A DNA stretch of 64,000 nt from Clostridiales bacterium (GCA_014799665.1 JAAVHP010000002.1:1-64000); one strand, 5' to 3'; positions 49,968 through 58,858 are shown, numbered from the stretch's first letter. The notes: generated by a model from the letters alone, not told the origin. Made by a program: numbers and translations.

Positions 49968-50994
49968 TCTCTTCTCCGTCGTCTGTCGCGCCGTCTTTGC
50001 TGTCGGCGTAAATCTTTTCAACAACCTGCTCTATGCCCGTCTCGGCGATATTGACGTCCTCGACCGTCGTGCACGCAAAAAGGTAATTGAGCAGCTCGCC
50101 GGTATGCAACCGCTCCGCGTCGATAGTGAAAGTGGTTTTAAGCCCGTCGTCCTCGACCGCAATGCGCGACACCGCGTCACCGAACTTAGTCTTAACGCCG
50201 TCGCAGTCGATAGCCGCACGCGTTTGCACGGTAATATCGCGTTTATCGCCGAACATGTGCTTGACGTCGGCGAGCGAGCCGTCGAACAAAATCTTGCCCG
50301 CGTCGAGAACTATCACGCGGTTGCACAAAAGCTCTATATCGCTCATGGCGTGGGTCGTCAGTATGAGCGTGGTATTGTATTCCGTTTTGAGCGTGTTTAT
50401 CGCTTCCACGAGCTTGCGCTTTACGAGCACGTCAAGCCCGATAGTCGGCTCGTCGAGGAATAACGTTTTGGGATTGTGCAGCATCGCCGCGGCAAGGTCG
50501 GCGCGCATACGTTGACCGAGCGACAGCGTGCGCACGGGCGCGTCGATAAACGGCTTCATGTCGAGAAGCTCTATAAGCTCGCCCAAGCGCCTTTTGTAAT
50601 CGTCGTCGGGAATTTCGTAAATATGCTTTAACAGCTCGTACGTTTCGGTAAGCGGAAGATCGTACCAGAGCTGAGTTTTCTGCCCGAACACTACGCCGAT
50701 CGTTTTGAGTACGGCATTGCGCTCCTTGGACTTGTACGGGTGTCTGCCGTCGATGAGTATCTCGCCGCTCGTCGGCGTGAGTATGCCGCTCATCATCTTA
50801 ATGGTCGTGGACTTGCCCGCGCCGTTCGCGCCGATATAGCCGACCGACTCGCCGTCGTTCACGGTAAACGAAACGCCGTCGACCGCTTTCACGATCGTGT
50901 GCTTTCGCGAAAACAGCGTCTTGAACATTCCCCAAACGCCCTTGCCGCGTATAGGTTTTTTGAAGTATTTCTGTACGTCCCTAAGCTCAATCAT
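49948..50994 (-). CDS. ABC-2 exporter ATPase (COG4586-like)
   Basis: 348 residues, longer than simple ATPases because of an extra C-terminal domain of about 100 residues. Walker A is GANGAGKST (55-63), signature LSLGQRMRADLAAAM, Walker B LFLDEPTIGLD and switch LTTHAM. The N-terminal KYFKKPIRGKGVWGMFKTLFSRKH extension is typical of the COG4586 type (NatA-like). It powers the two permeases encoded next. Start ATG with GAGGA. The promoter upstream contains a G9 tract that could switch expression. Confidence 0.92.
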   Translation of the reverse strand: MIELRDVQKYFKKPIRGKGVWGMFKTLFSRKHTIVKAVDGVSFTVNDGESVGYIGANGAGKSTTIKMMSGILTPTSGEILIDGRHPYKSKERNAVLKTIGVVFGQKTQLWYDLPLTETYELLKHIYEIPDDDYKRRLGELIELLDMKPFIDAPVRTLSLGQRMRADLAAAMLHNPKTLFLDEPTIGLDVLVKRKLVEAINTLKTEYNTTLILTTHAMSDIELLCNRVIVLDAGKILFDGSLADVKHMFGDKRDITVQTRAAIDCDGVKTKFGDAVSRIAVEDDGLKTTFTIDAERLHTGELLNYLFACTTVEDVNIAETGIEQVVEKIYADSKDGATDDGEENGGGAA

Positions 50995-51050
50995 ACGCGT
51001 ATCCTCGTAAGAGTAAACCGTTTACCCGAAAAAGTAAACAAGATAGATAT

Positions 51051-51078
51051 ATTATAACATACCCCCCCCCGAAGTCAA
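51051..51078 (-). promoter_or_regulatory. Promoter with G9 homopolymer in its spacer (possible phase-variable switch)
   Basis: Minus strand TTGACT (51078-51073), a 16-bp spacer containing nine G in a row (51070-51062), then TATAAT (51056-51051). One more G would give the optimal 17-bp spacer and one fewer 15 bp. Slipped-strand length change would therefore tune or switch the three-gene ABC-2 operon. The leader holds GTTTAC/GTAAAC repeats. Confidence 0.75.
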
Positions 51079-51117
51079 GCACTTAGAACCGATTCGCGGA
51101 AGATATTTATTCTATTA

Positions 51118-52107
51118 TTATTGACTATTTTCCTGCTCGGTAGTCGACTCGTCGATACTCGGCTCGGAGGTATCGGGCTCGTCCGTACTCGGCAGGCGTT
51201 TGAGCTTCTTAAACCCGCCTATGAGCATATACAGCCCGATAGCTAAAATGGCAAGCACAACCGCTACGCCGGTAATTGGATTAAGCCTTGCGGCAAGCCC
51301 CGCGTCACCGCCGTCGAGATCTTTAAGCATCATCGCCTGCAAAGTGAACAGAGAAATGAGCGCACTCGAAAAGCTTATGTTCTTAACGGCAATAAGCGAC
51401 AGGTCGCCGTTCCGCCGAGATTTTTTCATGTGGAATATGGCGATGCCGAGCTTTACGAAAGTGAACAGCGCTGCGGAGATAATATATATGACCGCGCTGA
51501 CGAAATAATTATAGCTGTTCTGGTCGTCAAGCGTAAGCCTGATAATAGGGATAACCGCGAGCGCCAAGAGTATGAGCGCAAGCCCGCAATAGGTGTAGCC
51601 CTGAATACTGCGTCTTAGCCTATTACGCTCGGCTATTTCGGGGCTCGCCTGCTCGTCCGCACTCCTGCCGCGTATCTTGGCGAGATATATAACGGTAAAC
51701 CGCGGTATCATCAAGAAAACGTGATAACCGACTAGCGCGCCCAACCACACCGATTGTTCTAGATTGGCGATCACGATACCGAACACCACGTAACACAGAT
51801 TAAATATTAACGATATCGCGGCGTTTACGTGCGCCCGAAAATTATACTCCGAAAAGAACTGCCTTACCCTAACGTTGTTTTTTGCTTTTGCGGGAATTCC
51901 TATAACGGTAAGCACGCCGTATGTGGACAGAATGAAAAACACGAGCGCGACGATATGAACGGACAAAGCCCACAGCTTTCCGCCCAAGCCAACAAAATAT
52001 AAAGTCAAGCTTCCGCCGAGCGAAACCACACCGATCGTCCAAACGACGGCGCACAGCCAGATCGGCGGTTTAAGCAAGAATTTAAGAAATTTGTCGCTCA
52101 CCTTCAT
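51118..52107 (-). CDS. Polytopic membrane protein, unknown family
   Basis: 329 residues with eight or nine hydrophobic segments (for example VVWTIGVVSLGGSLTLYFV, LWALSVHIVALVFFILSTYG, AVVLAILAIGLYMLI) and a Ser/Thr/Glu/Pro-rich acidic tail (about 300-329). I do not recognise the family. It is divergent from the DUF1538 gene with 148 bp between them, and both have promoters placed for leaderless mRNA. A functional link to DUF1538 is only positional. Confidence 0.7.
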   Translation of the reverse strand: MKVSDKFLKFLLKPPIWLCAVVWTIGVVSLGGSLTLYFVGLGGKLWALSVHIVALVFFILSTYGVLTVIGIPAKAKNNVRVRQFFSEYNFRAHVNAAISLIFNLCYVVFGIVIANLEQSVWLGALVGYHVFLMIPRFTVIYLAKIRGRSADEQASPEIAERNRLRRSIQGYTYCGLALILLALAVIPIIRLTLDDQNSYNYFVSAVIYIISAALFTFVKLGIAIFHMKKSRRNGDLSLIAVKNISFSSALISLFTLQAMMLKDLDGGDAGLAARLNPITGVAVVLAILAIGLYMLIGGFKKLKRLPSTDEPDTSEPSIDESTTEQENSQ

Positions 52108-52114
52108 TGAGGTA

Positions 52115-52143
52115 ATTTTACAATATTAGCTATGCAAAGTCAA
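52115..52143 (-). promoter_or_regulatory. Promoter with predicted leaderless start
   Basis: Minus strand TTGACT, 17-bp spacer, TAAAAT, then seven bases and the ATG at 52107. No Shine-Dalgarno sequence. Confidence 0.75.
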
Positions 52144-52217
52144 GTGATTGTTTGTTTGCTCACCTAAGCGAAAACAAATCATTATATTGATTTATATAAG
52201 CTTTTCGCTTTTTTTCC

Positions 52218-52246
52218 TTGCCAATTACACTTTTTAATGTTATAAT
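52218..52246 (+). promoter_or_regulatory. DUF1538 operon promoter with predicted near-leaderless start
   Basis: TTGCCA (52218-52223), 17-bp spacer, TATAAT (52241-52246). Nine bases follow before the ATG at 52256, so the leader would be two or three bases. Confidence 0.8.
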
Positions 52247-52255
52247 AAACCATAC

Positions 52256-53797
52256 ATGAAAAGAGTTTTCCATAAATTACGCGAAGCGTTCATATCCGTA
52301 CTGCCGGTGGCGGTAATAGTTCTTATTCTCGCCGCCACGCCGCTGGTCGACTTTACCGCGACCGAGCTCGCCGCGTTCGGCGTTTCGGCGATATTCCTTA
52401 TACTCGGGATAGGCTTATTCAACCTCGGCGCAGACCTAGCCATGACGCCCATGGGCGAACAGGTCGGCGGCGGTCTTACCAAGTCCAAGAAGATAGCGGT
52501 ACTGCTTGCAGTTTGCTTTCTGATGGGCGTGCTTATAACGGTTGCCGAGCCCGACCTTTCGGTGCTCGCCGAACAGGTATCCACCGTCATGAACAGTACT
52601 CTTTTGATAGTGACGGTCGGCGTTGGCGTAGGCTTGTTCCTGCTCCTCGCCGTGCTGAAAATCATACTCAGAAAAGACCTATCGGCAATGCTCATGTTCT
52701 TCTACATGACTTTGTTCGCTATCTGCGCGCTGCTTATCGAAAGCGGCAAGAGCGACTTCCTCGCCATGTGCTTCGACAGCGGCGGCGTTACGACCGGACC
52801 TATCACCGTTCCGTTCATAATGGCGCTCGGCGTAGGTATCGCTACCACCATCGGCGGCAAGAATAGCAACGAGAACAGCTTCGGTCTCGTCGCGCTGTGC
52901 TCGATAGGACCTATCCTCGCCGTGACCGTGCTGTCGCTCGCGTCCAAGGGCGACCTTGCGTACGAGATTCCCACGTACACGGTAGCGAGCGAGCTCGGCA
53001 ACTTCGGCATGGTGCTTCTCGAAACGTGCAAGGAAGTAGTTATCGCGCTCGCGCTCATCGTCGCGTTCTTCGTAATACTTCAAATCTTCATACTCAAACT
53101 TCCCAAAGAGAAAATCGTTCAGATAGTTATCGGTATAGCCTACACGTTCGTAGGACTCGTTATATTCCTTACCGCCGTCAAGATCGGGTTCATGCCGATC
53201 GGCTTGGAGCTCGGTAAACAGCTGGCGGAAAACGAACCGGTCCTGACAGTTTTCGGGCTGGTCATAGGCATGGTCGTAGTTCTCGCCGAGCCGGCTATAC
53301 ACGTACTAAACAAACAGGTCGAAGAAGTCACGGGCGGCGGCGTTACCAAGAAAGAAATGCTCATAGCGCTGTGCGGCGGCGTCGGGCTTGCCATCGCGCT
53401 GTCCATGATTCGCATTATATACAACTTTTCGGTTCTGTACTATCTCATACCCGGCTACCTGATCTCGCTCGGGCTGTCCTTCTTCGTGCCCAAGCTCTAC
53501 ACCGCGATAGCGTTCGACTCGGGCGGCGTGGCGAGCGGTCCGCTCACTTCGGGCTTCATACTCCCGCTCGCGATCGGCGCGTGCTCGATTATCGCGCCTA
53601 ACGAAGTTTTGGAGCTTGCGTTCGGCGTGGTGGCAATGGTCGCCATGATCCCGCTCATCACGATACAGGCGCTCGGCTTCAAAGCGGTAATGTCGGCAAA
53701 GGCGCGCAACCGCATAATCATGAAACGCATACTCGCCGCCGACGACGAACAAGTCATCAATTTCTCGCGAAGCTGGGAGGTAGACCGTGCCAAATAA
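52256..53797 (+). CDS. DUF1538 membrane protein (putative transporter, duplicated)
   Basis: 513 residues with about 12 membrane helices in two homologous halves. Each half contains an FDSGG-x3-GP motif (FDSGGVTTGP at 173-182; FDSGGVASGP at 420-429). Each also has an AEP motif (TVAEPDLSVLAEQV at about 95-108; VLAEPAIHVLNKQV at about 342-355) and a GGGLTK/GGGVTK segment. The halves are in different order, as in inverted-repeat transporters. DUF1538 is uncharacterised. The two genes that follow, overlapping it, encode PII-like signalling proteins, which usually regulate transporters, so regulated transport is a reasonable inference. Confidence 0.88.
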   Translation: MKRVFHKLREAFISVLPVAVIVLILAATPLVDFTATELAAFGVSAIFLILGIGLFNLGADLAMTPMGEQVGGGLTKSKKIAVLLAVCFLMGVLITVAEPDLSVLAEQVSTVMNSTLLIVTVGVGVGLFLLLAVLKIILRKDLSAMLMFFYMTLFAICALLIESGKSDFLAMCFDSGGVTTGPITVPFIMALGVGIATTIGGKNSNENSFGLVALCSIGPILAVTVLSLASKGDLAYEIPTYTVASELGNFGMVLLETCKEVVIALALIVAFFVILQIFILKLPKEKIVQIVIGIAYTFVGLVIFLTAVKIGFMPIGLELGKQLAENEPVLTVFGLVIGMVVVLAEPAIHVLNKQVEEVTGGGVTKKEMLIALCGGVGLAIALSMIRIIYNFSVLYYLIPGYLISLGLSFFVPKLYTAIAFDSGGVASGPLTSGFILPLAIGACSIIAPNEVLELAFGVVAMVAMIPLITIQALGFKAVMSAKARNRIIMKRILAADDEQVINFSRSWEVDRAK

Positions 53798-54323
53798 GAT
53801 AAAGACCGCCGTCAAGGCGAAGAAAGAAACGGTCAAAGCCAAAGCCGAAGCGAAAAAACAGGACGTTAAAGCAAAGGCAGCCGAAATCAAACAGAAAAGC
53901 AAAAAGAAGCTCGCCAAGCTCGCTGCGGCACGAATCGGCGATAAAAAGCTGAACACCGTGTCGGAGAACTGCTTGGAGCTTCTCGTCACGATAGTCAACC
54001 GAAGCAAAGGCGAGTTCTATCTCGATCTGTTACAGTCGTTCGACGTTAATATGCAGTTCGTAACGCTCGGACACGGCACGGCGGACGCGACGATGCTCTC
54101 GCGTTTCGGCTTTACCGACAGCGACAAAACGGTAATATTCAGCGTAATACAGCAGAACAAGCTGCCCGCTGCCCTCGCCGCTCTCGACGAACGGTTCAGA
54201 ACGATAAAGAACGGCAAAGGCGTGGCGTATACCATACCCATGACGAGCGTAATCGGCAAACTCATATTCGGGTTTTTGAGCAACAACAAAATGACCGTCA
54301 ACCAACAGGAGACCAAAAAATGA
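53787..54323 (+). CDS. PII-like protein with basic N-terminal extension
   Basis: 178 residues from GTG 53787 with GGAGG six bases upstream; it overlaps the DUF1538 gene by 11 bp. Residues 1-50 are a Lys/Ala helix (AVKAKKETVKAKAEAKKQDVKAKAAEIKQ). The rest resembles a PII fold: LELLVTIVNRSKGEFYLDLLQ, LGHGTADATMLSRFGFTDSDKTVIFSVI, NGKGVAYTIPMTSVIG. The classical T-loop with its modified tyrosine is not recognisable. The basic tail could bind membrane lipids or the acidic tail of the next protein. Confidence 0.75.
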   Translation: MPNKIKTAVKAKKETVKAKAEAKKQDVKAKAAEIKQKSKKKLAKLAAARIGDKKLNTVSENCLELLVTIVNRSKGEFYLDLLQSFDVNMQFVTLGHGTADATMLSRFGFTDSDKTVIFSVIQQNKLPAALAALDERFRTIKNGKGVAYTIPMTSVIGKLIFGFLSNNKMTVNQQETKK

Positions 54324-54730
54324 ACTACGAGCTTATCGTTTGTATAGTAAATACCGGCTTCACCGACGTCGTTATGAGCGCCGCTAAGGAAGTAGGCGCG
54401 CGCGGTGGCACGGTCATTCACGGCAGGGGCACGGCTAACAAGGAAGCCGAGGAGTTTTTCCATATCTCCATCCAGCCCGATAAGGAAATGGTAATGATAC
54501 TCGTCACCGACGATATCAAGGATGCGGTGCTCCACGCCGTGTACCAAAACGCAGGCTTAAAGACCGCAGGTCAAGGCATAGCGTTCGCCCTACCCGTCAC
54601 CAACGTGGTAGGCATCGCACAGTCTACCCCCGAAGAAAAAAAGGACGAACCGCCCACCGCCGAGCCGACCGCGGAACAACCCGCAGAAACTCCCGAACTA
54701 AAAGACGAAACGAAAAATACCGAAAACTAA
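54320..54730 (+). CDS. PII-like protein with acidic C-terminal tail
   Basis: 136 residues; its ATG overlaps the previous stop (ATGA), with GGAGA upstream. PII pattern: YELIVCIVNTGFTDVVMSAAKEVGARGGTVIHGRG, then EEFFHISIQPDKEMVMILVTDDIKDAVLHAVYQNAG and GQGIAFALPVTNVVGI. This fits beta-alpha-beta-beta-alpha-beta with the B-loop region GQGIAF. The T-loop is short. The last 30 residues are Pro/Glu/Thr-rich and acidic, opposite in charge to the partner's extension. The two proteins may form mixed trimers that gate DUF1538. Confidence 0.8.
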   Translation: MNYELIVCIVNTGFTDVVMSAAKEVGARGGTVIHGRGTANKEAEEFFHISIQPDKEMVMILVTDDIKDAVLHAVYQNAGLKTAGQGIAFALPVTNVVGIAQSTPEEKKDEPPTAEPTAEQPAETPELKDETKNTEN

Positions 54731-54754
54731 AAAAGAGCCGCACGGCTCTTTTTT
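54730..54754. terminator. Bidirectional intrinsic terminator
   Basis: AAAAAGAGCC-gcac-GGCTCTTTTTT between the convergent PII-like gene and BspA-like operon. Confidence 0.92.
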
Positions 54755-54755
54755 A

Positions 54756-56666
54756 TTACGCTACTTGATCGTCCCAAACGACGGTTGCGTCGCCGCTCCA
54801 ACCGTCTTCCCAGCCATCGGGCTTTTGGGAATGACCTTTTACGTTTATCGTTAGGTCAGTCTTCCAAACGCTAAACGCGTTAGTACCTATAACCGTTACG
54901 CTTCCCGGAATCGTTATTTGCGTTATTTTGGTATTTTGAAACGCAGATTTTCCAATCGTCGTCAGCTCGCTATTTTCGGCGAATACGACTTCTTTCAAGC
55001 CATAACAATACGAAAAAGCTCTATCCCCTATAACCGCAACGCTCTTGGGTATCTCTATTCGCTCTAACCCATCACATTGAGAAAACATTAATGACGGTAT
55101 TGCGGTTAACCCTTCCGGTAAAACTACCGTTTTAAGTGCAGAACAGGCGCCAAACGCACGATCGCCTATGCTGTTTAAGCTGTTAGGCAAAACAATCGAA
55201 TTAAGCGCACTGCAATTATAAAAAGCTTCGCTACCCAAGCTAACCAGACTGTCAGGCAAAACGATTGAACCAAGCTTAGAACACATACCAAACGCATTGT
55301 CGCCTATGTCCGTCAATCCGTCGGGTAGCGTAATCAAATTAAGCTTGGAACAAGCATAAAAAGCCTTAGCACCTATGCTTGTAATGCCACCCGGCAAAGA
55401 AACGGTTTCAAGCGAGGTACAACCTTCAAAAAACTGTTCTTCCAAATTTGTCAGACCATCCGGCAAAGTTACGGATTTAAGCGCCGCGCACCAGGAAAAA
55501 ACACCGTTGCCCAAGCTCGTTACACTGTTAGGTAAAGTAATCGATGCGAGCAAATTACACTCGGAAAACGCTTTTGCGCCAATGCTTATCAAGCCGTTTG
55601 GTAAAGTAAGCGTAGTAAGTAGACTACACTCGGAAAACGCGCTTTCGCCTATGCTTGTCAAACCGTCGGGCAAAGAATACAATTTAAGCTTTTCGCATCT
55701 ACAAAAAGCGTTCTCTCCGATGCTCGTTAAACCGTCAGGTAAAGTAATAGCTCTAAGCTCCCAACAGTCGCGAAAAGCGTTCTCCCCAATGTTAGTTAAG
55801 CCGTCGGGTAAAGTAACAGTTCTGAGTTTGTAACAAGAGGAAAAAGCACTTTTACCTATACTCGTTACCCCCTCAGGCAAAGTAAGTGTTTCCAATTCTG
55901 TACAACCACTGAAAACGTAATCGGGCATGCTTTTAAACCCTTCCGGTACACCATTCGGGAAATTTATAGCTTTCAACCGACTATTACTCTGAAAAGCACC
56001 ATCACCGACTTCGGACAAGCCTATGGGGAAATCGATCGATTCGAGATCACATCCATCAAATGCGTTTTGCCCTATACCGACGAGACTTTGCGGCAAGGTA
56101 ATTGTAGCCAATCGGGAATTCAGCCAAAACGCCTGATTTCCTATTCTCACGAGATTTTGCGGTAAATCGATAAAGGTTAATCCGCAATTGTAAAACGCTT
56201 TATCACCTATGCTCGTTATTCCGGAAGGCAACCACGCCGCGGTTAATTCTTTGCAACGGTAAAACGCTTTTTCCGCAATACTCGTAACCGGCACACCGTT
56301 ATATTCCGACGGAATAAACAGCTCTGCCGTAGCAGGATATTTATTCCCTTCCGATACCTCGTACCCCCTATCCGTAAGAGTGTATTTTAACCCCAACGTT
56401 TCGTAGACGGCGTTTACGGTAAGGTCGTCCGTTATATTTCCGAAATCGGCTATATCCCAACGTCCGCTGTTCCCCGTTTTATTAGGCACTACTGGCGGCA
56501 TTATGCTCTCGCCGTACTTTGCGGTTATTACGATATCTTCTTCGCCCACAGCCTTAAACGTTACCGTTACTTCGCCTTTATTACAGCCCACTAAAACAAC
56601 CAACAAAGTCGCCGCGACGAGTAACGCTATCATTATAAATATTAATCGTATTTTTTTTACTGCCAT
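54756..56666 (-). CDS. BspA-like leucine-rich-repeat lipoprotein
   Basis: 636 residues. Lipobox LVGC (Cys28), then a short N-terminal domain (GEVTVTFKAVGEEDIVITAKYGESIMPP) shared with its paralogue. About 18 LRR_5 repeats of 23 residues follow, each like TLPDGLTSIGENAFCRCEKLKL. The C-terminal cap is VKGHSQKPDGWEDGWSGDATVVWDD. BspA-type proteins are displayed on the surface and bind host or bacterial proteins. Many repeats are near-identical at DNA level, so repeat number may vary. It is the last gene of a three-gene operon. Confidence 0.9.
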   Translation of the reverse strand: MAVKKIRLIFIMIALLVAATLLVVLVGCNKGEVTVTFKAVGEEDIVITAKYGESIMPPVVPNKTGNSGRWDIADFGNITDDLTVNAVYETLGLKYTLTDRGYEVSEGNKYPATAELFIPSEYNGVPVTSIAEKAFYRCKELTAAWLPSGITSIGDKAFYNCGLTFIDLPQNLVRIGNQAFWLNSRLATITLPQSLVGIGQNAFDGCDLESIDFPIGLSEVGDGAFQSNSRLKAINFPNGVPEGFKSMPDYVFSGCTELETLTLPEGVTSIGKSAFSSCYKLRTVTLPDGLTNIGENAFRDCWELRAITLPDGLTSIGENAFCRCEKLKLYSLPDGLTSIGESAFSECSLLTTLTLPNGLISIGAKAFSECNLLASITLPNSVTSLGNGVFSWCAALKSVTLPDGLTNLEEQFFEGCTSLETVSLPGGITSIGAKAFYACSKLNLITLPDGLTDIGDNAFGMCSKLGSIVLPDSLVSLGSEAFYNCSALNSIVLPNSLNSIGDRAFGACSALKTVVLPEGLTAIPSLMFSQCDGLERIEIPKSVAVIGDRAFSYCYGLKEVVFAENSELTTIGKSAFQNTKITQITIPGSVTVIGTNAFSVWKTDLTINVKGHSQKPDGWEDGWSGDATVVWDDQVA

Positions 56667-56686
56667 TTTAATATCTCCGCATCAAA

Positions 56687-57817
56687 TCACTCATCCCAAA
56701 CGACGGTTGCGTCACTCGACCAGCCCAAACTCCATTCCTTAGGTTGTTGAGAATAGCCCTTAACGTATATCGTCTGATCTTGCGCCCAGCCGAGAAATGC
56801 ATTAGATGATACACTCGTTACACTCTTCGGTATGATTATTGTTTTTAGCGCAGTGCAATTTTCAAAAGCACTTTTACTTATGCTCGTCACACCGTCGGGG
56901 ATTGTAAGCGTTTGGAGTGAGGTGCAGTCTTTAAATACCTCTTCCCCTAAGCTCTTTAATTGCTTCGGCAAAACGATCGTTTCGAGCGCCTTGCAATCTC
57001 CAAAGGCCTTTTTACCTAAGCTCGTCACACCGTCGGGGATTGTAAGCGTTTGGAGTGACGAACAGCTATAAAAAGCGCCTTCACCTATGCTTTCTACGCT
57101 ATTAGGCAAATCAATCGATTCAAGCGACGAACATACCATAAAAACGTTGTTTTCTATACTTCTCAATCCGTCCGGCAAAACTATCGATCTCAAATTTTGG
57201 CAATTGCTTAATAGGCTATCAGCCAAATACTCAACACCGTCAGGTATAGTCACACTTATTAAATTTGCAGAGACAAACGCATTGGCGCCTATATGCCGCA
57301 CGCTGTTCGGAATATCTATCGCTTTCAGTTTGTAGCCATAAAAAGCTCTTTCACCTATATCCGTTATACCGTAAGATAACCACACCGCCGTTATTTCTTT
57401 ACACGAGTGAAACGCCCTATCCGCGATATGAGTAACGGGAATACCGTCATGCTCCGCAGGGATAAACAACTCGGTAGTTTCGGGATTCATGTTTCCATTT
57501 TCTACCTCGTAGCTCGTACCGATAAGGTTATATGCTAACCCTTCCGTTTCATAGACGGCATTGACGGTAAGATCATCCGTTATCTTGCCGAAATCGTCTA
57601 TATCCCAATATCCGCTGTTCCCGATTTTTTGCGGCACTTCGGGCGGCGTTATGCTCCCGCCGTATTCGGTTGTTATAACGATATCTTCTTCGCCCACAGC
57701 CTTAAACGTTACAGTTACTTCGCCTTTATTACAACCCGTTAAAGCCAACGACAAAGCCACCACAACGAATAATGCTATGATTATAAACAATATCTTTAAT
57801 TTGCTTTTTATTGCCAT
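56687..57817 (-). CDS. BspA-like leucine-rich-repeat lipoprotein, short paralogue
   Basis: 376 residues, with the same N-terminal module (GEVTVTFKAVGEEDIVITTEYGGSITPP) and the same cap (GWSSDATVVWDE) as the next gene. It has about eight LRR_5 repeats. Lipobox LTGC (Cys29). The paralogues lie 20 bp apart and clearly arose by duplication with repeat-number change. GGGG precedes the ATG. Confidence 0.9.
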   Translation of the reverse strand: MAIKSKLKILFIIIALFVVVALSLALTGCNKGEVTVTFKAVGEEDIVITTEYGGSITPPEVPQKIGNSGYWDIDDFGKITDDLTVNAVYETEGLAYNLIGTSYEVENGNMNPETTELFIPAEHDGIPVTHIADRAFHSCKEITAVWLSYGITDIGERAFYGYKLKAIDIPNSVRHIGANAFVSANLISVTIPDGVEYLADSLLSNCQNLRSIVLPDGLRSIENNVFMVCSSLESIDLPNSVESIGEGAFYSCSSLQTLTIPDGVTSLGKKAFGDCKALETIVLPKQLKSLGEEVFKDCTSLQTLTIPDGVTSISKSAFENCTALKTIIIPKSVTSVSSNAFLGWAQDQTIYVKGYSQQPKEWSLGWSSDATVVWDE

Positions 57818-57844
57818 TTATAACCCCTACTTACCACATGAATT

Positions 57845-58858
57845 TTATTTACTGACATATTTAGCATATCCGGGAGCAAAACCCAAACTAATTATACTGC
57901 CACCGTTTATTTCGCCGTTTAAAAGCGCCGCAACCGTACCGGCAATAATTTGAGCTGTCAATTGCTTATAATTCTCGTATTCTTCTTTATATTCTTCATC
58001 TAATTCATTAGCTTCGCCGTCGCCGCTATCGGTGCCACCATAGGCAAATGCCCGTATGCCAATACCGCTCGTATCATCATGGTACCCGACGGCGTAAGAG
58101 CAATCTAATATACGTTCTGCGATTGCGGTTGAATAGGTGACTATTTCGTCAATATCGGGTAATCCCTTTTCCTCTCGCATCTTAAATACTGCTTCCGCTT
58201 GGTCGTAAACTTTATTTAAATCGGTAACAGGGATACATTCTACATTGGCAAAAATACCGAATGTTGCTAATCCGTCGATTACTCCCTGTTTATATAAATC
58301 CCCGTTCTCATTTAAATAATAATAGACATAAATAACCGACTCCTCGTTTATATCGGGATTTTGAAAAATCCACTCAGCATGATTAAAGCCCAAATCATAA
58401 TAATCCCCCTGCATTATATAGGTTATACCATCGGGATAGTCGGGATTGGGTTCACCTAATACGACTATAATGATACCTTCGTTATATGCTTGATCCAGAA
58501 CAATCTGCAACGAGCCGTCGTTTGCTACGGGAGCGATAATCAATGCATCTACTTGAAGAACTATAAAATTATAAATAATTTCAATTTGCATAGCAACATC
58601 GTTATAACAATTAGATTCGAGCAATTCATAATCGAAATCAAATAAACTTATCGCGGAATTCATATATTCTTTGTATGGGCTTTCGTCCGGTACGGAAACG
58701 CCGATTCTATAACCTTCTCCCGAGGTTGGTTCTCCGTCGGCAGAAGCGGTCGGCGCGGGTTTTGCGGCAAAGCCCATGAAGGTGATTAGGCACAAAAGCA
58801 CTGCGGCGAGTATTGCCGCGAGGTAGCCGGTGCGTTTTTTCGTCGTGTTGTTTTGCAT
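57845..58858 (-). CDS. Periplasmic-binding-protein-like sugar-binding protein
   Basis: 337 residues. An N-terminal hydrophobic segment (about 12-32) gives export or anchoring; no lipobox Cys is seen. The mature part follows Peripla_BP_4 (ribose-binding type): YRIGVSVPDESPYKEYMNSAI, VDALIIAPVANDGSLQIVLDQAYNEGIIIVVLGE, GDYYDLGFNHAEWIFQN. No ABC permease or ATPase is nearby. It is the first gene of an operon with the two BspA-like lipoproteins, so it may sense or scavenge a ligand for a distant system. GGAG precedes the ATG. Confidence 0.82.
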   Translation of the reverse strand: MQNNTTKKRTGYLAAILAAVLLCLITFMGFAAKPAPTASADGEPTSGEGYRIGVSVPDESPYKEYMNSAISLFDFDYELLESNCYNDVAMQIEIIYNFIVLQVDALIIAPVANDGSLQIVLDQAYNEGIIIVVLGEPNPDYPDGITYIMQGDYYDLGFNHAEWIFQNPDINEESVIYVYYYLNENGDLYKQGVIDGLATFGIFANVECIPVTDLNKVYDQAEAVFKMREEKGLPDIDEIVTYSTAIAERILDCSYAVGYHDDTSGIGIRAFAYGGTDSGDGEANELDEEYKEEYENYKQLTAQIIAGTVAALLNGEINGGSIISLGFAPGYAKYVSK

